This document shows positions 7,549-16,225 of a stretch of 43,141 bases of DNA, piece after piece (within the stretch, counting starts at the first letter, position 1; the number at the start of each line of letters is the position of its first letter). Where the stretch lies: contig NZ_JARXZC010000049.1 in the NCBI RefSeq assembly GCF_029894335.1, forward strand, positions 1 through 43,141. The letters are read 5' to 3'. The notes below the pieces were generated by a model that did not search any database, had not been told where the DNA came from, and saw nothing but the letters and a program-made list of their open reading frames with translations. Source of the DNA: Kitasatospora sp. MAP5-34. GTDB taxonomy: Bacteria; Actinomycetota; Actinomycetes; Streptomycetales; Streptomycetaceae. A program made the position numbers and the translations under genes.

Positions 7549-8892
7549 TCAGAATGCCCCCGCCCGCCCCAGCTTCCCCCGAAGCCGCAGAATCGTGACC
7601 GTCCCGACCCCCATCGGCACGTACAGCCAGCAGAACGCCCAGCGATAAGTCTCCGCCGTGTACCCCGCCGGGCCGGCCAGGGTGTCGAGGAGGACGCCGA
7701 CGCCCAGGAGCGTGATCATCGTGCCGATGAAGCCACCCATGTTGGCGATGCCCGAGGCGGTGCCCAGGCGTTCGATCGGGTTGTGGGAGCGGGCGTAGTC
7801 GAGGCCGACCAGGGAGGCCGGGCCGTTGCTGCCCATCACGACGAGCAGGATCACCAGCAGCCAGACCGGCGGGTGCCCGGACGGCCAGGCCAGGACGAGG
7901 GCCCAGCAGCCGGCCGTCGCGCCGATCACGGTCATGGTGATCGGCATCCGGGCCCGGGCGGAGCGCAGCAGCAGTCGGCCGAAGAGCAGCCCGAAGAGCA
8001 TGTTGCTGAGCACCAGCAGCGTCAGCATGCCGCCGGCCTCGCCTCTGGTCATGCCCTGGCCCTCGACCAGGTAGGGCAGGCCCCAGAGCAGTGCGAAGGC
8101 GTTGCCCGGGAACTGGGTGGTGAAGTGGACGGCCATCCCGAGCCGGGTACCGGGCTCCCGCCAGGAGTCCCGGATCTGGGTCCGGACGGAGACCGGGCGC
8201 TCCACCGGCGGGGCGGCGATCACGGCTCCCGGCGGGGTCTCCCGGAGCAGCAGTGCGATCAGCGCGAACACCGCGATGCCGAGCAGCGAGATGGTGGTGA
8301 AGGTGACGGTCCAGCCCTCGGTGTGCAGGGCCTGGGCCAGCACCACCGTGGTCACCAGGTTGCCGCCCGTGCCGGCCAGGCCGGTCAGCTGGGCGACCAT
8401 GGGGTTCTTGGCGGCCGGGAACCAGCGTGCGGAGATCCGCAGGACGCTGATGAACGTCATCGCGTCGCCGCAGCCGAGCACCGCCCGCGAGGCGAGCGCG
8501 GGCCCGTAGGTGGGGCTGAAGGCGAAGGCGAGCTGGCCGACGCTGAGCAGCAGGACGCCTGCCAGCAGGACGCGGCGCGGTCCGAAGCGGTCGACCAGCA
8601 GCCCGACCGGGATCTGCATCGCCGCATAGACGAGGACCTGCACGATGGAGAAGGTGGAGAGTTCGGAGGCGCTGATGCCGAACCGGTGGGTGGCGTCGAG
8701 CCCGGCCACGCCGAGGCTGGTGCGGTGCAGCACCGCGAGGACGTAGGCGCTGACACCGATCGCCCAGGCGAACCAGGCCGCCCGCCCGCCGGGCGGCTGC
8801 CGCACACCCGAGCCGACGGGTTCAGGTGCGGAGGGGCTGCGGGGACCGGGGACTGACCCGGCGCGGGCTGGGCTGGCTGGGTCCACGGTCAC
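7549..8892 (-). CDS. Major facilitator superfamily transporter
   Basis: A 447-residue inner-membrane transporter with about twelve hydrophobic helices. After a ~35-residue Pro-rich N-terminus comes TM1 (AWFAWAIGVSAYVLAVLHRTSLGV). The loop 2-3 signature is YAAMQIPVGLLVDRFGPRRVLLAG, and NPIERLGTASGIANMGGFIGTM lies in the second half. The pattern is that of MFS carriers of small organic anions or a drug/metabolite exporter, and the substrate is not readable. The GTG start at 8892 gives the full first helix; starts further in would also preserve it. The gene ends against the BRO-N terminator and has no obvious operon partner. Confidence 0.88.
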   Translation of the reverse strand: MTVDPASPARAGSVPGPRSPSAPEPVGSGVRQPPGGRAAWFAWAIGVSAYVLAVLHRTSLGVAGLDATHRFGISASELSTFSIVQVLVYAAMQIPVGLLVDRFGPRRVLLAGVLLLSVGQLAFAFSPTYGPALASRAVLGCGDAMTFISVLRISARWFPAAKNPMVAQLTGLAGTGGNLVTTVVLAQALHTEGWTVTFTTISLLGIAVFALIALLLRETPPGAVIAAPPVERPVSVRTQIRDSWREPGTRLGMAVHFTTQFPGNAFALLWGLPYLVEGQGMTRGEAGGMLTLLVLSNMLFGLLFGRLLLRSARARMPITMTVIGATAGCWALVLAWPSGHPPVWLLVILLVVMGSNGPASLVGLDYARSHNPIERLGTASGIANMGGFIGTMITLLGVGVLLDTLAGPAGYTAETYRWAFCWLYVPMGVGTVTILRLRGKLGRAGAF

Positions 8893-8987
8893 CCGAACAG
8901 ACTAGTCATCCAATCGCATGATCAGCCCCGCAGGGGGCGCGCGACGGACGCGAACCACCCATGTCAGCCCGCATGACTACGAGCGCT

Positions 8988-10223
8988 TCAGCCCTTCACC
9001 GTCCACGTCACCGTCCTGGTCATCCGCTGGTCCCGGAACGTCTCGTCGCGTACCCAGTCCGTGGTGTCCCGGACGGTCGCCGTGACGGTCACGCTCTGAC
9101 CGGGGGCGACCGCGAGCGTGTCGGTGTCGAGCCAGCTGCGGTCCGGCGCCTGCGGCTCGACCGGCACGCCGGCCACCCGCCAGTCCACCCGCAGCTGCCG
9201 CCCGCCCGCCAGCGCCACCGGCCTGACCTGGAGCCGGGGCCGGCCGGAGACGGCACCGGCTGCCGGTACGGGCGCGTCCATCGGGCTCACCCGGCGGTAG
9301 ATCTGCTCGATGATCGCCTCGCGGGAGGGCAGGTTGTACGTGCCGCCGAGGGTCCGCATCACCGAGTCGACGGTCGGCCGGTAGACGCCGTTGGCGCTGC
9401 GGTACGCCCCGACGGTGCCGCCGCCGTCCGGGGACTGCGCGCCCAGCCAGTGCCACCACTTCACGTGGGTGCGGCCCATCTCGTCCGCGTTCACGGCGGC
9501 CAGGTTCGGGTAGTCGGAGTCCCCCGGGGCGCTGTCGTACTCGTCCCCCAGGTCTCCGACGGTGTGCCCTATCTCGTGCTGGATGATCCGCCCGGCGTCC
9601 GGGCTGCCGCCCGCCAGAGTGGTCACCCCGGTGCCGCCGGCGCCGCCGTACTCGCTGGAGTTGGCGAGCGCGATCAGGTACTGCGGCCCCTCCCCCTCGC
9701 CCGCGTACCGGGCGGTCGCGGACTCGTCCGCGCAGAGCAGCCGGGCGGTGCCCTCGCACCAGAAGTGCATGCCGAGCGGGGTGTTCAGCTTGCGGCTGTG
9801 GTTCTCGGTCTCCGCGATGCCCGCGACCGGTGAGACCACCTCGACCCGCCGTATGTTGAAGAAGCCCTGGTAACTGCGGAACGGCTCGATGTCCATCAGC
9901 GAGCGCCAGGCGCGGTCCGCCTGCTGGCGGAACAGCTCCTGCTGGTCCTCGGTGTAGCCGTCCCCGAGCAGCACCAGAGTGATCCGGTTGGTGGGCACAC
10001 CGGTGCGCCTTATGTCGACGGTCGGCGCGGTCCCCACCGCCCGCAGGTCCGCCCGGAGTGCGGTGCGCGGCGGCACCGCACGGTCCGGGAGCGCCCCGGA
10101 CGTGCCGATCGCGTCGAACGGCGCCGGCGACGCGACCTCCAGCACGGCGGGCAGTACAGCGGCCGAAAGCAGCACGAGCACGGCGAGACTCGGGGCGAGA
10201 CGGCCAGGATTGCCAGGCGGCAT
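8988..10223 (-). CDS. Secreted M64-family metallopeptidase
   Basis: A 411-residue exported zinc peptidase of the IgA-peptidase M64 family. Residues 1-30 form a signal peptide (short basic start, then APSLAVLVLLSAAVLPAV). The propeptide-like region leads to ITLVLLGDGYT, a typical opening of the M64 catalytic domain. The zinc site is HEIGHTVGDLGDEY at 216-229: H216, E217 and H220 with the distal DEY. Downstream WWHWLG, VDSVMRTLGGTYN and a C-terminal beta-rich domain are present. Most actinobacterial members have unknown substrates, so the IgA name should not be taken literally. It stands alone, separated from the bkd operon by a hairpin. Confidence 0.9.
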   Translation of the reverse strand: MPPGNPGRLAPSLAVLVLLSAAVLPAVLEVASPAPFDAIGTSGALPDRAVPPRTALRADLRAVGTAPTVDIRRTGVPTNRITLVLLGDGYTEDQQELFRQQADRAWRSLMDIEPFRSYQGFFNIRRVEVVSPVAGIAETENHSRKLNTPLGMHFWCEGTARLLCADESATARYAGEGEGPQYLIALANSSEYGGAGGTGVTTLAGGSPDAGRIIQHEIGHTVGDLGDEYDSAPGDSDYPNLAAVNADEMGRTHVKWWHWLGAQSPDGGGTVGAYRSANGVYRPTVDSVMRTLGGTYNLPSREAIIEQIYRRVSPMDAPVPAAGAVSGRPRLQVRPVALAGGRQLRVDWRVAGVPVEPQAPDRSWLDTDTLAVAPGQSVTVTATVRDTTDWVRDETFRDQRMTRTVTWTVKG

Positions 10224-10435
10224 ACGGGTGCGTCCTCGGTGCTCCGGTCACCCGGCGGGCGCTCGGGTGGGGGATCGCGAAGACGTACCCGCACGGCTCG
10301 GTGGCGTAGACCACCCCGGCCCGAGGTTCGCCGGTCCGGCGCAATCCGCTACGGCATCCGGCCCAACCCGCAGGCCGCCGCCGCATGGTTGCCGAGACCC
10401 GCAACCAACGGCCGGGATGCACCTTTATCCGGACG

Positions 10436-10478
10436 GCCGAAGGGCCCGGTTCCCGTCAGGGGAGCCGGGCCCTTCGGC
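10436..10478. terminator. Hairpin downstream of the bkd operon
   Basis: A 14-bp perfect stem (10436-10449 with 10465-10478) that continues inward through one imperfect pair to about 19 bp around a five-base loop. It lies 14 nt beyond the bkdC stop and about 210 nt before the M64 start. The likely role is termination of the bkd transcript; no U-tract is present. Confidence 0.6.
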
Positions 10479-10491
10479 GTCGGTGTGTCCG

Positions 10492-11895
10492 TCAGCCCCA
10501 GGTGATGAGGCGCTTCGGGCGCTCCAGGATCGCGGCGGTGTCCGCCAGGACCTTGGAGCCGAGCTCGCCGTCGACCATGCGGTGGTCGAAGGAGAGGGCC
10601 AGCGTGGTCACCAGACGCGGAACCACCTTGCCCTTGTGGACCCACGGCAGCTCCCGGACCGCGCCGAAGGCGAGGATGGCCGCCTCGCCCGGGTTGAGGA
10701 TCGGGGTGCCGGTGTCGACGCCGAAAACGCCCACGTTGGTGATGGTGATGGTGCCGCCCGACATCTCGGCGGGCGAGGTCTTGCCCTGGCGGGCGGTGTC
10801 GATCAGCCCGCCGAGCGAGACCGCCAGCTGCGTGAGGGTCTGCGAGCCGGCGTCCTTGATGTTCGGGACGATCAGCCCGCGCGGGGTGGCCGCGGCGATG
10901 CCGAGGTTCACCTGGCCCTTGATAACGATCTCCTGGGCGGCCTCGTCCCAGCTGGCGTTGACCTCCGGATACCGCCGGACGGCCGTCAGCAGCGCCTTGG
11001 CGACCAGCAGCAGCGGGCTGACGCGGACGCCCTGGCCCAGCTCGCCGGTCTCCTTGAGCTCGCGGACGAGCTTCATCGTCCGGGTCACGTCGACCTGGAC
11101 GAACTCGGTGACGTGCGGAGCGGTGAACGCCGAGGCCACCATCGCCTGGGCGGTCATCTTCCGGACGCCCTTGACCGGCACCCGGACATCCCCGGCACCG
11201 CTCAGCACGGGCTGTGCCTCGGCCGCCACAGGAGCCACCACCACGGGAGCCTCGACCACGGCCGGAGCGGCGGGCGCCACGGCGGCGTGCACGTCCTCGC
11301 GGGTGATGACCCCGTCCGGACCGGTCGGGGTGACGGCCCGCAGGTCGATCCCCAGGTCCTTGGCGAGCTTGCGGACCGGCGGCTTGGCCAACGGGCGCTC
11401 GCCGACGACGGGCGCCGCCTGCGCGGGCACCGCGACGGCAGCAGGAGCGGCAACGGGAGCCGGAGCGGCCGCCGTCTTCCGGGCCCGGCGCTGCGCGCCG
11501 CCCGTGCGCGGGCCGTACCCGACGAGCACCTCGCGGCGCTCCGGGACGGCCTCCTCGACGGCCTCGGCGGCCTGGACGACCGGAGCCGCCACCGGCGCGG
11601 CCGGGGCCGCAGCGGCGGGAGCCGCCGGAGCCGCTCCCTCGCCGACCGCCACCGAGATGATCACGGTGCCGACGTCGACCGTCGTGCCGGCCGGGAAGAA
11701 CAGCTGCTCGACCGTCCCGTTGAACGGGATCGGCAGCTCGACCGCAGCCTTCGCGGTCTCCACCTCACAGACGATCTGACCGTCCGTCACCGTGTCGCCC
11801 GGCTTGACGTACCAGGTCAGGATCTCGGCCTCGGTCAGGCCCTCGCCGACGTCGGGCATCTTGAACTCGCGGAGCGAGCGCACTTCAGTGGTCAT
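10492..11895 (-). CDS. bkdC: Branched-chain 2-oxoacid dehydrogenase E2 (lipoyl acyltransferase)
   Basis: The 467-residue core of the branched-chain keto-acid dehydrogenase complex. It moves the acyl group from E1 to CoA, making isobutyryl-, isovaleryl- and methylbutyryl-CoA starters. Domains in order: an N-terminal lipoyl domain with the lipoylated lysine in EVETAKA (K49); a long Ala/Pro/Val-rich hinge; a peripheral-subunit-binding domain (RKLAKDLGIDLRAVTPTGPDGVITREDV); and the catalytic domain ending with SFDHRMVDGE, the acyltransferase His-Asp motif. A GAGGAG site precedes the ATG. It is last in the order bkdA-bkdB-bkdC. A pyruvate dehydrogenase E2 is the alternative, but the E1 pair and single lipoyl domain favour Bkd. 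Confidence 0.93.
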   Translation of the reverse strand: MTTEVRSLREFKMPDVGEGLTEAEILTWYVKPGDTVTDGQIVCEVETAKAAVELPIPFNGTVEQLFFPAGTTVDVGTVIISVAVGEGAAPAAPAAAAPAAPVAAPVVQAAEAVEEAVPERREVLVGYGPRTGGAQRRARKTAAAPAPVAAPAAVAVPAQAAPVVGERPLAKPPVRKLAKDLGIDLRAVTPTGPDGVITREDVHAAVAPAAPAVVEAPVVVAPVAAEAQPVLSGAGDVRVPVKGVRKMTAQAMVASAFTAPHVTEFVQVDVTRTMKLVRELKETGELGQGVRVSPLLLVAKALLTAVRRYPEVNASWDEAAQEIVIKGQVNLGIAAATPRGLIVPNIKDAGSQTLTQLAVSLGGLIDTARQGKTSPAEMSGGTITITNVGVFGVDTGTPILNPGEAAILAFGAVRELPWVHKGKVVPRLVTTLALSFDHRMVDGELGSKVLADTAAILERPKRLITWG

Positions 11896-11909
11896 GGGTC
11901 GCTCCTCTC

Positions 11910-12884
11910 TCAGAACGCCAGCGAGCGGTCGACGGCGTCGAGCACGCGGTCGAGGTCGGGCAGGAAGGCCTCTTCCACCCGGGACGGCGGGTACGGCGCG
12001 TGGTAGCCGCCGACCCGCAGGATCGGCGCCTCCAGGTGGTAGAAGCAGCGCTCGGTGAGCCGGGCGGCGAGCTCGGCGCCCATGCCCAGGAAGACCGGCG
12101 CCTCGTGCACGACGATGCCGCGCCCGGTCCGCTTGACGGACTCCTCCAGCACGGCGAAGTCGATCGGCGACAGCGAGCGCAGGTCGACGACCTCCAGGCG
12201 GCGGCCGTCCTCCTCGGCGGCCGCGGCGGCCTCCTGGCAGACCTTGACCATCGGCCCGTACGCGATCAGCGTGGCGTCGGCGCCGGGGCGGACGATCCGG
12301 GCCGAGTGCAGCGGCAGGTCGGCGGCGTCGCCGACCTCGGCCTTGTCCCAGTAGCGCCGCTTGGGCTCCAGGAAGATCACCGGGTCGTCCGAGGCGATCG
12401 CCTGGCGGAGCATCCAGTGCGCGTCGTGCGCGTTGGAGGGGGTGACGACCCGGAGGCCGGCGGTGTGCGCGAAGTACGCCTCGTGCGACTCGCTGTGGTG
12501 CTCGACCGCGCCGATGCCACCCGCGTAGGGGATGCGGATGGTGACCGGCATCTTGACGTGGCCCAGCGCGCGGGCGTGCATCTTGGCGAGCTGCGAGACG
12601 ATCTGGTCGAAGGCCGGGTAGACGAAACCGTCGAACTGGATCTCCACCACCGGGCGGTAGCCGCGCAGCGCGAGGCCGATCGCGGTGCCGACGATGCCGG
12701 ACTCGGCGAGCGGGGTGTCGATCACCCGGTCCTCGCCGAAGTCCTTCTGCAGGCCGTCGGTGATCCGGAAGACACCGCCCAGCTTTCCGATGTCCTCGCC
12801 CATCAGCAGGGTCTTCGGGTCGCTCTCCAGCGACTTGCGAAGGGCGTTGTTGAGCGCCTTCGCCATGCTCAGCTGACCAGCCAT
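11910..12884 (-). CDS. bkdB: Branched-chain 2-oxoacid dehydrogenase E1 beta
   Basis: A 324-residue partner of E1 alpha that completes the thiamine-diphosphate active site. Typical motifs are KTLLMGEDIGKLGGVFRIT, DTPLAESGIVGTAIGLALRG, QIVSQLAKMHARALGHVKMPV and PVIFLEPKRRYW. The C-terminal transketolase-like domain shows GPMVKVCQEAA and VVHEAPVFLGMGAE. Length is normal. The ATG shares one base with the TGA of bkdA (12884), so translation is probably coupled, and the next gene follows after 14 nt. Confidence 0.95.
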   Translation of the reverse strand: MAGQLSMAKALNNALRKSLESDPKTLLMGEDIGKLGGVFRITDGLQKDFGEDRVIDTPLAESGIVGTAIGLALRGYRPVVEIQFDGFVYPAFDQIVSQLAKMHARALGHVKMPVTIRIPYAGGIGAVEHHSESHEAYFAHTAGLRVVTPSNAHDAHWMLRQAIASDDPVIFLEPKRRYWDKAEVGDAADLPLHSARIVRPGADATLIAYGPMVKVCQEAAAAAEEDGRRLEVVDLRSLSPIDFAVLEESVKRTGRGIVVHEAPVFLGMGAELAARLTERCFYHLEAPILRVGGYHAPYPPSRVEEAFLPDLDRVLDAVDRSLAF

Positions 12885-14035
12885 CAGAGGTTCTCCCCGC
12901 CCTCGAAGGACGCCGCGTACGCCTCGTACTCGGCCCGCTCCTCGTCCACCAGTGTGTGCGGCTCGGCGTACACGTGGTCGAAGATCAGGGTCGGGTCCGG
13001 GTCGGGCATGCTGCGCACGCCCTCACGCACCCGCAGGCCCAGCGCCACGCTCTCGGCCTCGATGCCGGCGAGGAACTCGTCGTCGACCAGGCCCTCCGCC
13101 TCCAGGTAGGCCTTCAGGCGGGAGATCGGGTCCTTGGCCTTCCAGGCCTCGGTCTCCTCGGTGAGCCGGTAGCGGGTCGGGTCGTCGGAGGTGGTGTGCG
13201 CGCCCATCCGGTAGGTGAACGCCTCGATCAGCACCGGGCCGCCGCCGTTGCGCGCGTGGTCCAGCGCCCAGCGGGTGACCGCCAGGCAGGCCAGCACGTC
13301 GTTGCCGTCCACCCGGACGCCCGGGAAGCCGAAGCCGGAGGCGCGGCGGTAGAGCGGGATCTTGGTCTGGGTGGTGGTCGGCTCGGAGATCGCCCACTGG
13401 TTGTTCTGGCAGAAGAACACCACCGGCGAGTTGTAGACCGCCGCGAAGGTGAACGCCTCGCTGACGTCGCCCTGGCTGGAGGCGCCGTCACCGAAGTACG
13501 CGATCACCGCGTCGTCCGCGCCGTCCTTGGTGATGCCCATCGCGTACCCGGTCGCGTGCAGCGCCTGGGCGCCGATCACGATCGTGTAGAGGTGGAAGTT
13601 CTTCTCGTTCGGGTCCCAGCCGCCGTGGTTCACGCCACGGAACATGCCGAGCAGGTTCAGCGGGTCCACGTCGCGGCACCAGGCCACGCCATGCTCGCGG
13701 TAGGTGGGGAAGGCGTAGTCGCCGGGGCGCATCGCGCGCCCGGAGCCGACCTGCGCGGCCTCCTGGCCGAGCAGCGAGGCCCACAGGCCCAGCTCGCCCT
13801 GGCGCTGCAGTGCGGTCGCCTCGGCGTCGAAACGCCGGACCAGCACCAGATCGCGGTAGAGCGCGCGGAGCTCCTCCGGCGAAGTCACCAGCGGGTAGTC
13901 CGGGTGCTCGACCCGGACGCCTTCCGGTGTGAGCAGCTGGACGAGTTCCGTCTGGGTGTCCGAACCCGTACGGGAATTGTCAGGGGCGCCGGGGGCGGCC
14001 TTCTTGCGCGCCCTCGCCGTGCTTTTGACGGTCAC
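12884..14035 (-). CDS. bkdA: Branched-chain 2-oxoacid dehydrogenase E1 alpha
   Basis: A 383-residue thiamine-diphosphate enzyme that decarboxylates branched 2-oxoacids from Val, Leu and Ile and passes the acyl group to the lipoyl domain of E2. The ThDP/Mg motif is GDGASSQGDVSEAFTFAAVYN, ending in the asparagine before SPVVFFCQNNQWAIS. GMFRGVNHGGWDPNEKNFHLYT and YRMGAHTTSDDPTRYR (the phosphorylation-loop region) are also typical. I use the GTG at 14035 because AGGAG lies five bases upstream; a GTG at 14041 would overlap that site. First gene of the operon. In streptomycetes this complex supplies starters for branched fatty acids and some polyketides. Confidence 0.94.
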   Translation of the reverse strand: MTVKSTARARKKAAPGAPDNSRTGSDTQTELVQLLTPEGVRVEHPDYPLVTSPEELRALYRDLVLVRRFDAEATALQRQGELGLWASLLGQEAAQVGSGRAMRPGDYAFPTYREHGVAWCRDVDPLNLLGMFRGVNHGGWDPNEKNFHLYTIVIGAQALHATGYAMGITKDGADDAVIAYFGDGASSQGDVSEAFTFAAVYNSPVVFFCQNNQWAISEPTTTQTKIPLYRRASGFGFPGVRVDGNDVLACLAVTRWALDHARNGGGPVLIEAFTYRMGAHTTSDDPTRYRLTEETEAWKAKDPISRLKAYLEAEGLVDDEFLAGIEAESVALGLRVREGVRSMPDPDPTLIFDHVYAEPHTLVDEERAEYEAYAASFEGGENL

Positions 14036-14393
14036 GTTCACTCCTCGGTCTGTCCGGCCGCCCGGGGTCGCCGGTGACCGGTCCGGTCACCTCCCCGCAA
14101 GCGCGCGTGGGTGTGCGCGCCGACTGCGGGGCAGGTGGTGTTCCCTTTCCGACGGCGTCCCTCACGAGAACGTTACCCAGCGGCGCCCCTTGGCGCGCTT
14201 GCGCTAGGACGTCCTACTTGTTCTCGTTTTGGGAGTGCGGGTGTGGCGCAGCTCTCAGAACGGTGGCCGTCAGGACACCTGCGCACGCTATCCGGGCGAA
14301 GCTCTCCGCGTAAGGGGGTAACCGGCATCGATTCTGTGTTCGTACCAGCATGGGCGATAGGTCATCCATGTGCCGGTATGGGAGCATTTGGGC
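14036..14393. promoter_or_regulatory. Divergent promoter region of bkd and response-regulator genes
   Basis: About 0.36 kb with no gene, noticeably less GC-rich than its flanks in places (for example TACTTGTTCTCGTTTTGG at 14215-14232). A perfect 12-bp palindrome TAGGACGTCCTA lies at 14205-14216 and is a candidate operator. No consensus -35/-10 pair stands out. Both outward promoters should lie here, so the divergent response regulator may control bkd, though that is only an inference from position. Confidence 0.4.
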
Positions 14394-15053
14394 GTGACTG
14401 GAAACGGACGAATCAGGGTTTTCCTGCTAGATGATCATGAGGTCGTCCGACGGGGTGTCCACGATCTTCTGTCGATGGACGGCGACATCGAGGTGGTCGG
14501 CGAGGCCGGCACGGCCGCCGAGGCGCTCATCCGGATCCCGGCCGTCAGTCCGGACGTCGCCGTCCTGGACGTCCGCCTGCCGGACGGCAACGGCGTCGAG
14601 GTCTGCCGCGAGGTGCGCTCCCAACAGCCCGGCATCAAGTGCCTGATGCTGACCTCCTTCTCCGACGACGAGGCGCTCTTCGACGCCATCATGGCCGGAG
14701 CCTCCGGGTACGTACTGAAGGCGATCCGGGGCACCGACCTGCTCTCGGCCGTCCGCGATGTGGCGGCGGGCAAGTCCCTGCTGGACCCGGTCGCGACCAG
14801 CCGGGTGCTGGCCCGGCTGCGCGACGGCGGCGAGAAGGAGGACGAGCGGCTCGCCCAGTTGACGAAGCAGGAACGCCGCATCCTCGACCTGATCGGCGAG
14901 GGCATGACCAACCGTCAGATCGGCAACGAGCTGCATCTGGCCGAAAAAACCGTCAAGAACTACGTTTCAAGCCTGCTGGCCAAGATGGGGATGGAACGCC
15001 GGACCCAGGCCGCCGCCTATGTCGCGCGCCATCAGGCGGATCAGGGCTACTGA
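14394..15053 (+). CDS. NarL/FixJ-family response regulator
   Basis: A 219-residue two-component response regulator. The receiver domain (about 1-120) has the acidic pair in FLLDDHEVV, the phospho-acceptor Asp in VAVLDVRLPDGNG, the Thr in LMLTSFSDD and the Lys in GYVLKAIRG. The LuxR-type helix-turn-helix is LTKQERRILDLIGEGMTNRQIGNELHLAEKTVKNYVSSLLAKMGM. No sensor kinase gene is adjacent, so its partner is encoded elsewhere. I chose the GTG at 14394 (VTGNGRIRVF), which starts just before the receiver fold and has GGGAG about 10 nt upstream. An ATG at 14370 would add eight residues. It is divergent from bkdA. Confidence 0.92.
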   Translation: MTGNGRIRVFLLDDHEVVRRGVHDLLSMDGDIEVVGEAGTAAEALIRIPAVSPDVAVLDVRLPDGNGVEVCREVRSQQPGIKCLMLTSFSDDEALFDAIMAGASGYVLKAIRGTDLLSAVRDVAAGKSLLDPVATSRVLARLRDGGEKEDERLAQLTKQERRILDLIGEGMTNRQIGNELHLAEKTVKNYVSSLLAKMGMERRTQAAAYVARHQADQGY

Positions 15054-15061
15054 GCAGATAT

Positions 15062-15076
15062 TTGACACTATGTCAA
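15062..15076. promoter_or_regulatory. TTGACA-CTA-TGTCAA palindrome
   Basis: A 6-bp inverted repeat around CTA, 8 nt after the response-regulator stop and about 34 nt before the phosphotransferase start. The left half is a perfect -35 consensus, but no good -10 box lies 16-19 bases later. It could be an operator or a chance match in the only AT-rich patch here. Confidence 0.3.
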
Positions 15077-15109
15077 GTACCCCTACGCCACCCCACTACG
15101 CTCTGTTGA

Positions 15110-16195
15110 GTGACGTACGGCCAGATCATCCTGTGCGCTCCGGCCCGGCCGGACAGCTCCGCACCCCCCGTCGGCACCCTCAGCCCCCCTGTTCCGAAAG
15201 TGGTGGTCGCGGGGGTGCTGCGCGCCTACCGGGCAGGGACCGCGCGGGAGGTGACCCCGGTCTCCGAGGGGCTGCTCAACCGGGGGTACCGGGTCAGCAC
15301 GGAGAGCGGCCGGTACTTCCTCAAGTGCTACGTCGACCGCGCCACCGCCTCCCGGACGGCGATCACCGCCCAGCACCGGGCCACCACCGCGCTGCGCGCC
15401 CTCGGCCTGCCGGCCGCCCCACCGCTGCCCGCCCGGAACGGGCACACCGTGACCGCGTACGGCGGGCGGCGGTTCGCGCTCTTCCCCTGGATCGAGGGCG
15501 GGCACCGGCACGGCACCGGGCTCGACCAACAGCAGTGCGGTGAACTCGGCGCGCTGCTCGGACAACTGCACGGCGCACTGGAACGCGTCTGCGCCCCCGT
15601 GCGGCAGCCCAACGGCCACCGCTCCGCCGACCCCGCCGACACCGAGCGGCTGATCGCCGACCTGCGGCGGCAGGTCCGGCGCCACCGGCCGTACGGAGCC
15701 TTCGACGCCCTCGCCGAACAGCGGCTCGCCGAACGCCTCGACCTGCTCGCCGCCCACCGGCACCGGCGCCCGGCCCCCGGGGACGCCCCGCCCACCGGCT
15801 GGACGCACGGCGACTTCCACGGCCTCAACCTGCTCTACCGAGGGAGCCGGGTCGCCGCCGTGATCGACTGGGACAAGCTCGGGCAGCGGCCCCGCGCCGA
15901 GGAGGCGGTCCGGGCCGCCACCCTGATCTTCAACGACCAGGAGACCGGCGTCCTGGACCTCGTCCGGGTCCGCCGCTACTCCCGCGCCTACCGGGCCACC
16001 CGGGCGGCCACCACCGCCGAGCTGGCGGCGGCGGTGCACCGGGTCTGGTGGGAACGCCTGAACGACTTCTGGATGCTCCAGTGGCGCTACCAGCGCGGCG
16101 ACCTCCGCGCCGACCCGCTCTTCCCCGCCGCCGCAGGACAACTCACCTGGTGGTGCCAGGAGTACGAACAGGTCCTGGACGCCTTCGCCAACTGA
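15110..16195 (+). CDS. Aminoglycoside phosphotransferase-like (APH) protein
   Basis: A 361-residue protein with the APH/choline-kinase fold. An N-lobe begins near residue 35 (VAGVLRAYRAGTAREVTPVSEGLLNRGYRV) with the Lys of YFLKCYV. The catalytic loop is WTHGDFHGLNLLY and the metal-binding Asp is in VAAVIDWDKLG. These residues look intact, so it is probably an active small-molecule kinase. Substrate is unknown; relatives include homoserine kinase-like and antibiotic kinases, and chromosomal position argues against a resistance role. The GTG at 15110 has a poor ribosome binding site; a later start near residue 30 is possible. It is convergent with the Ser/Thr kinase gene. Confidence 0.82.
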   Translation: MTYGQIILCAPARPDSSAPPVGTLSPPVPKVVVAGVLRAYRAGTAREVTPVSEGLLNRGYRVSTESGRYFLKCYVDRATASRTAITAQHRATTALRALGLPAAPPLPARNGHTVTAYGGRRFALFPWIEGGHRHGTGLDQQQCGELGALLGQLHGALERVCAPVRQPNGHRSADPADTERLIADLRRQVRRHRPYGAFDALAEQRLAERLDLLAAHRHRRPAPGDAPPTGWTHGDFHGLNLLYRGSRVAAVIDWDKLGQRPRAEEAVRAATLIFNDQETGVLDLVRVRRYSRAYRATRAATTAELAAAVHRVWWERLNDFWMLQWRYQRGDLRADPLFPAAAGQLTWWCQEYEQVLDAFAN

Positions 16196-16225
16196 GCACC
16201 TGGTCACCGCCGTGGACAGGGCCCC

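Noticed and set aside
14237..14320. tRNA-like stretch in the bkd upstream region
   Set aside because: GGTGTGGCGCAGCTC resembles a D-arm, but no acceptor stem, anticodon loop or T-arm can be folded around it.
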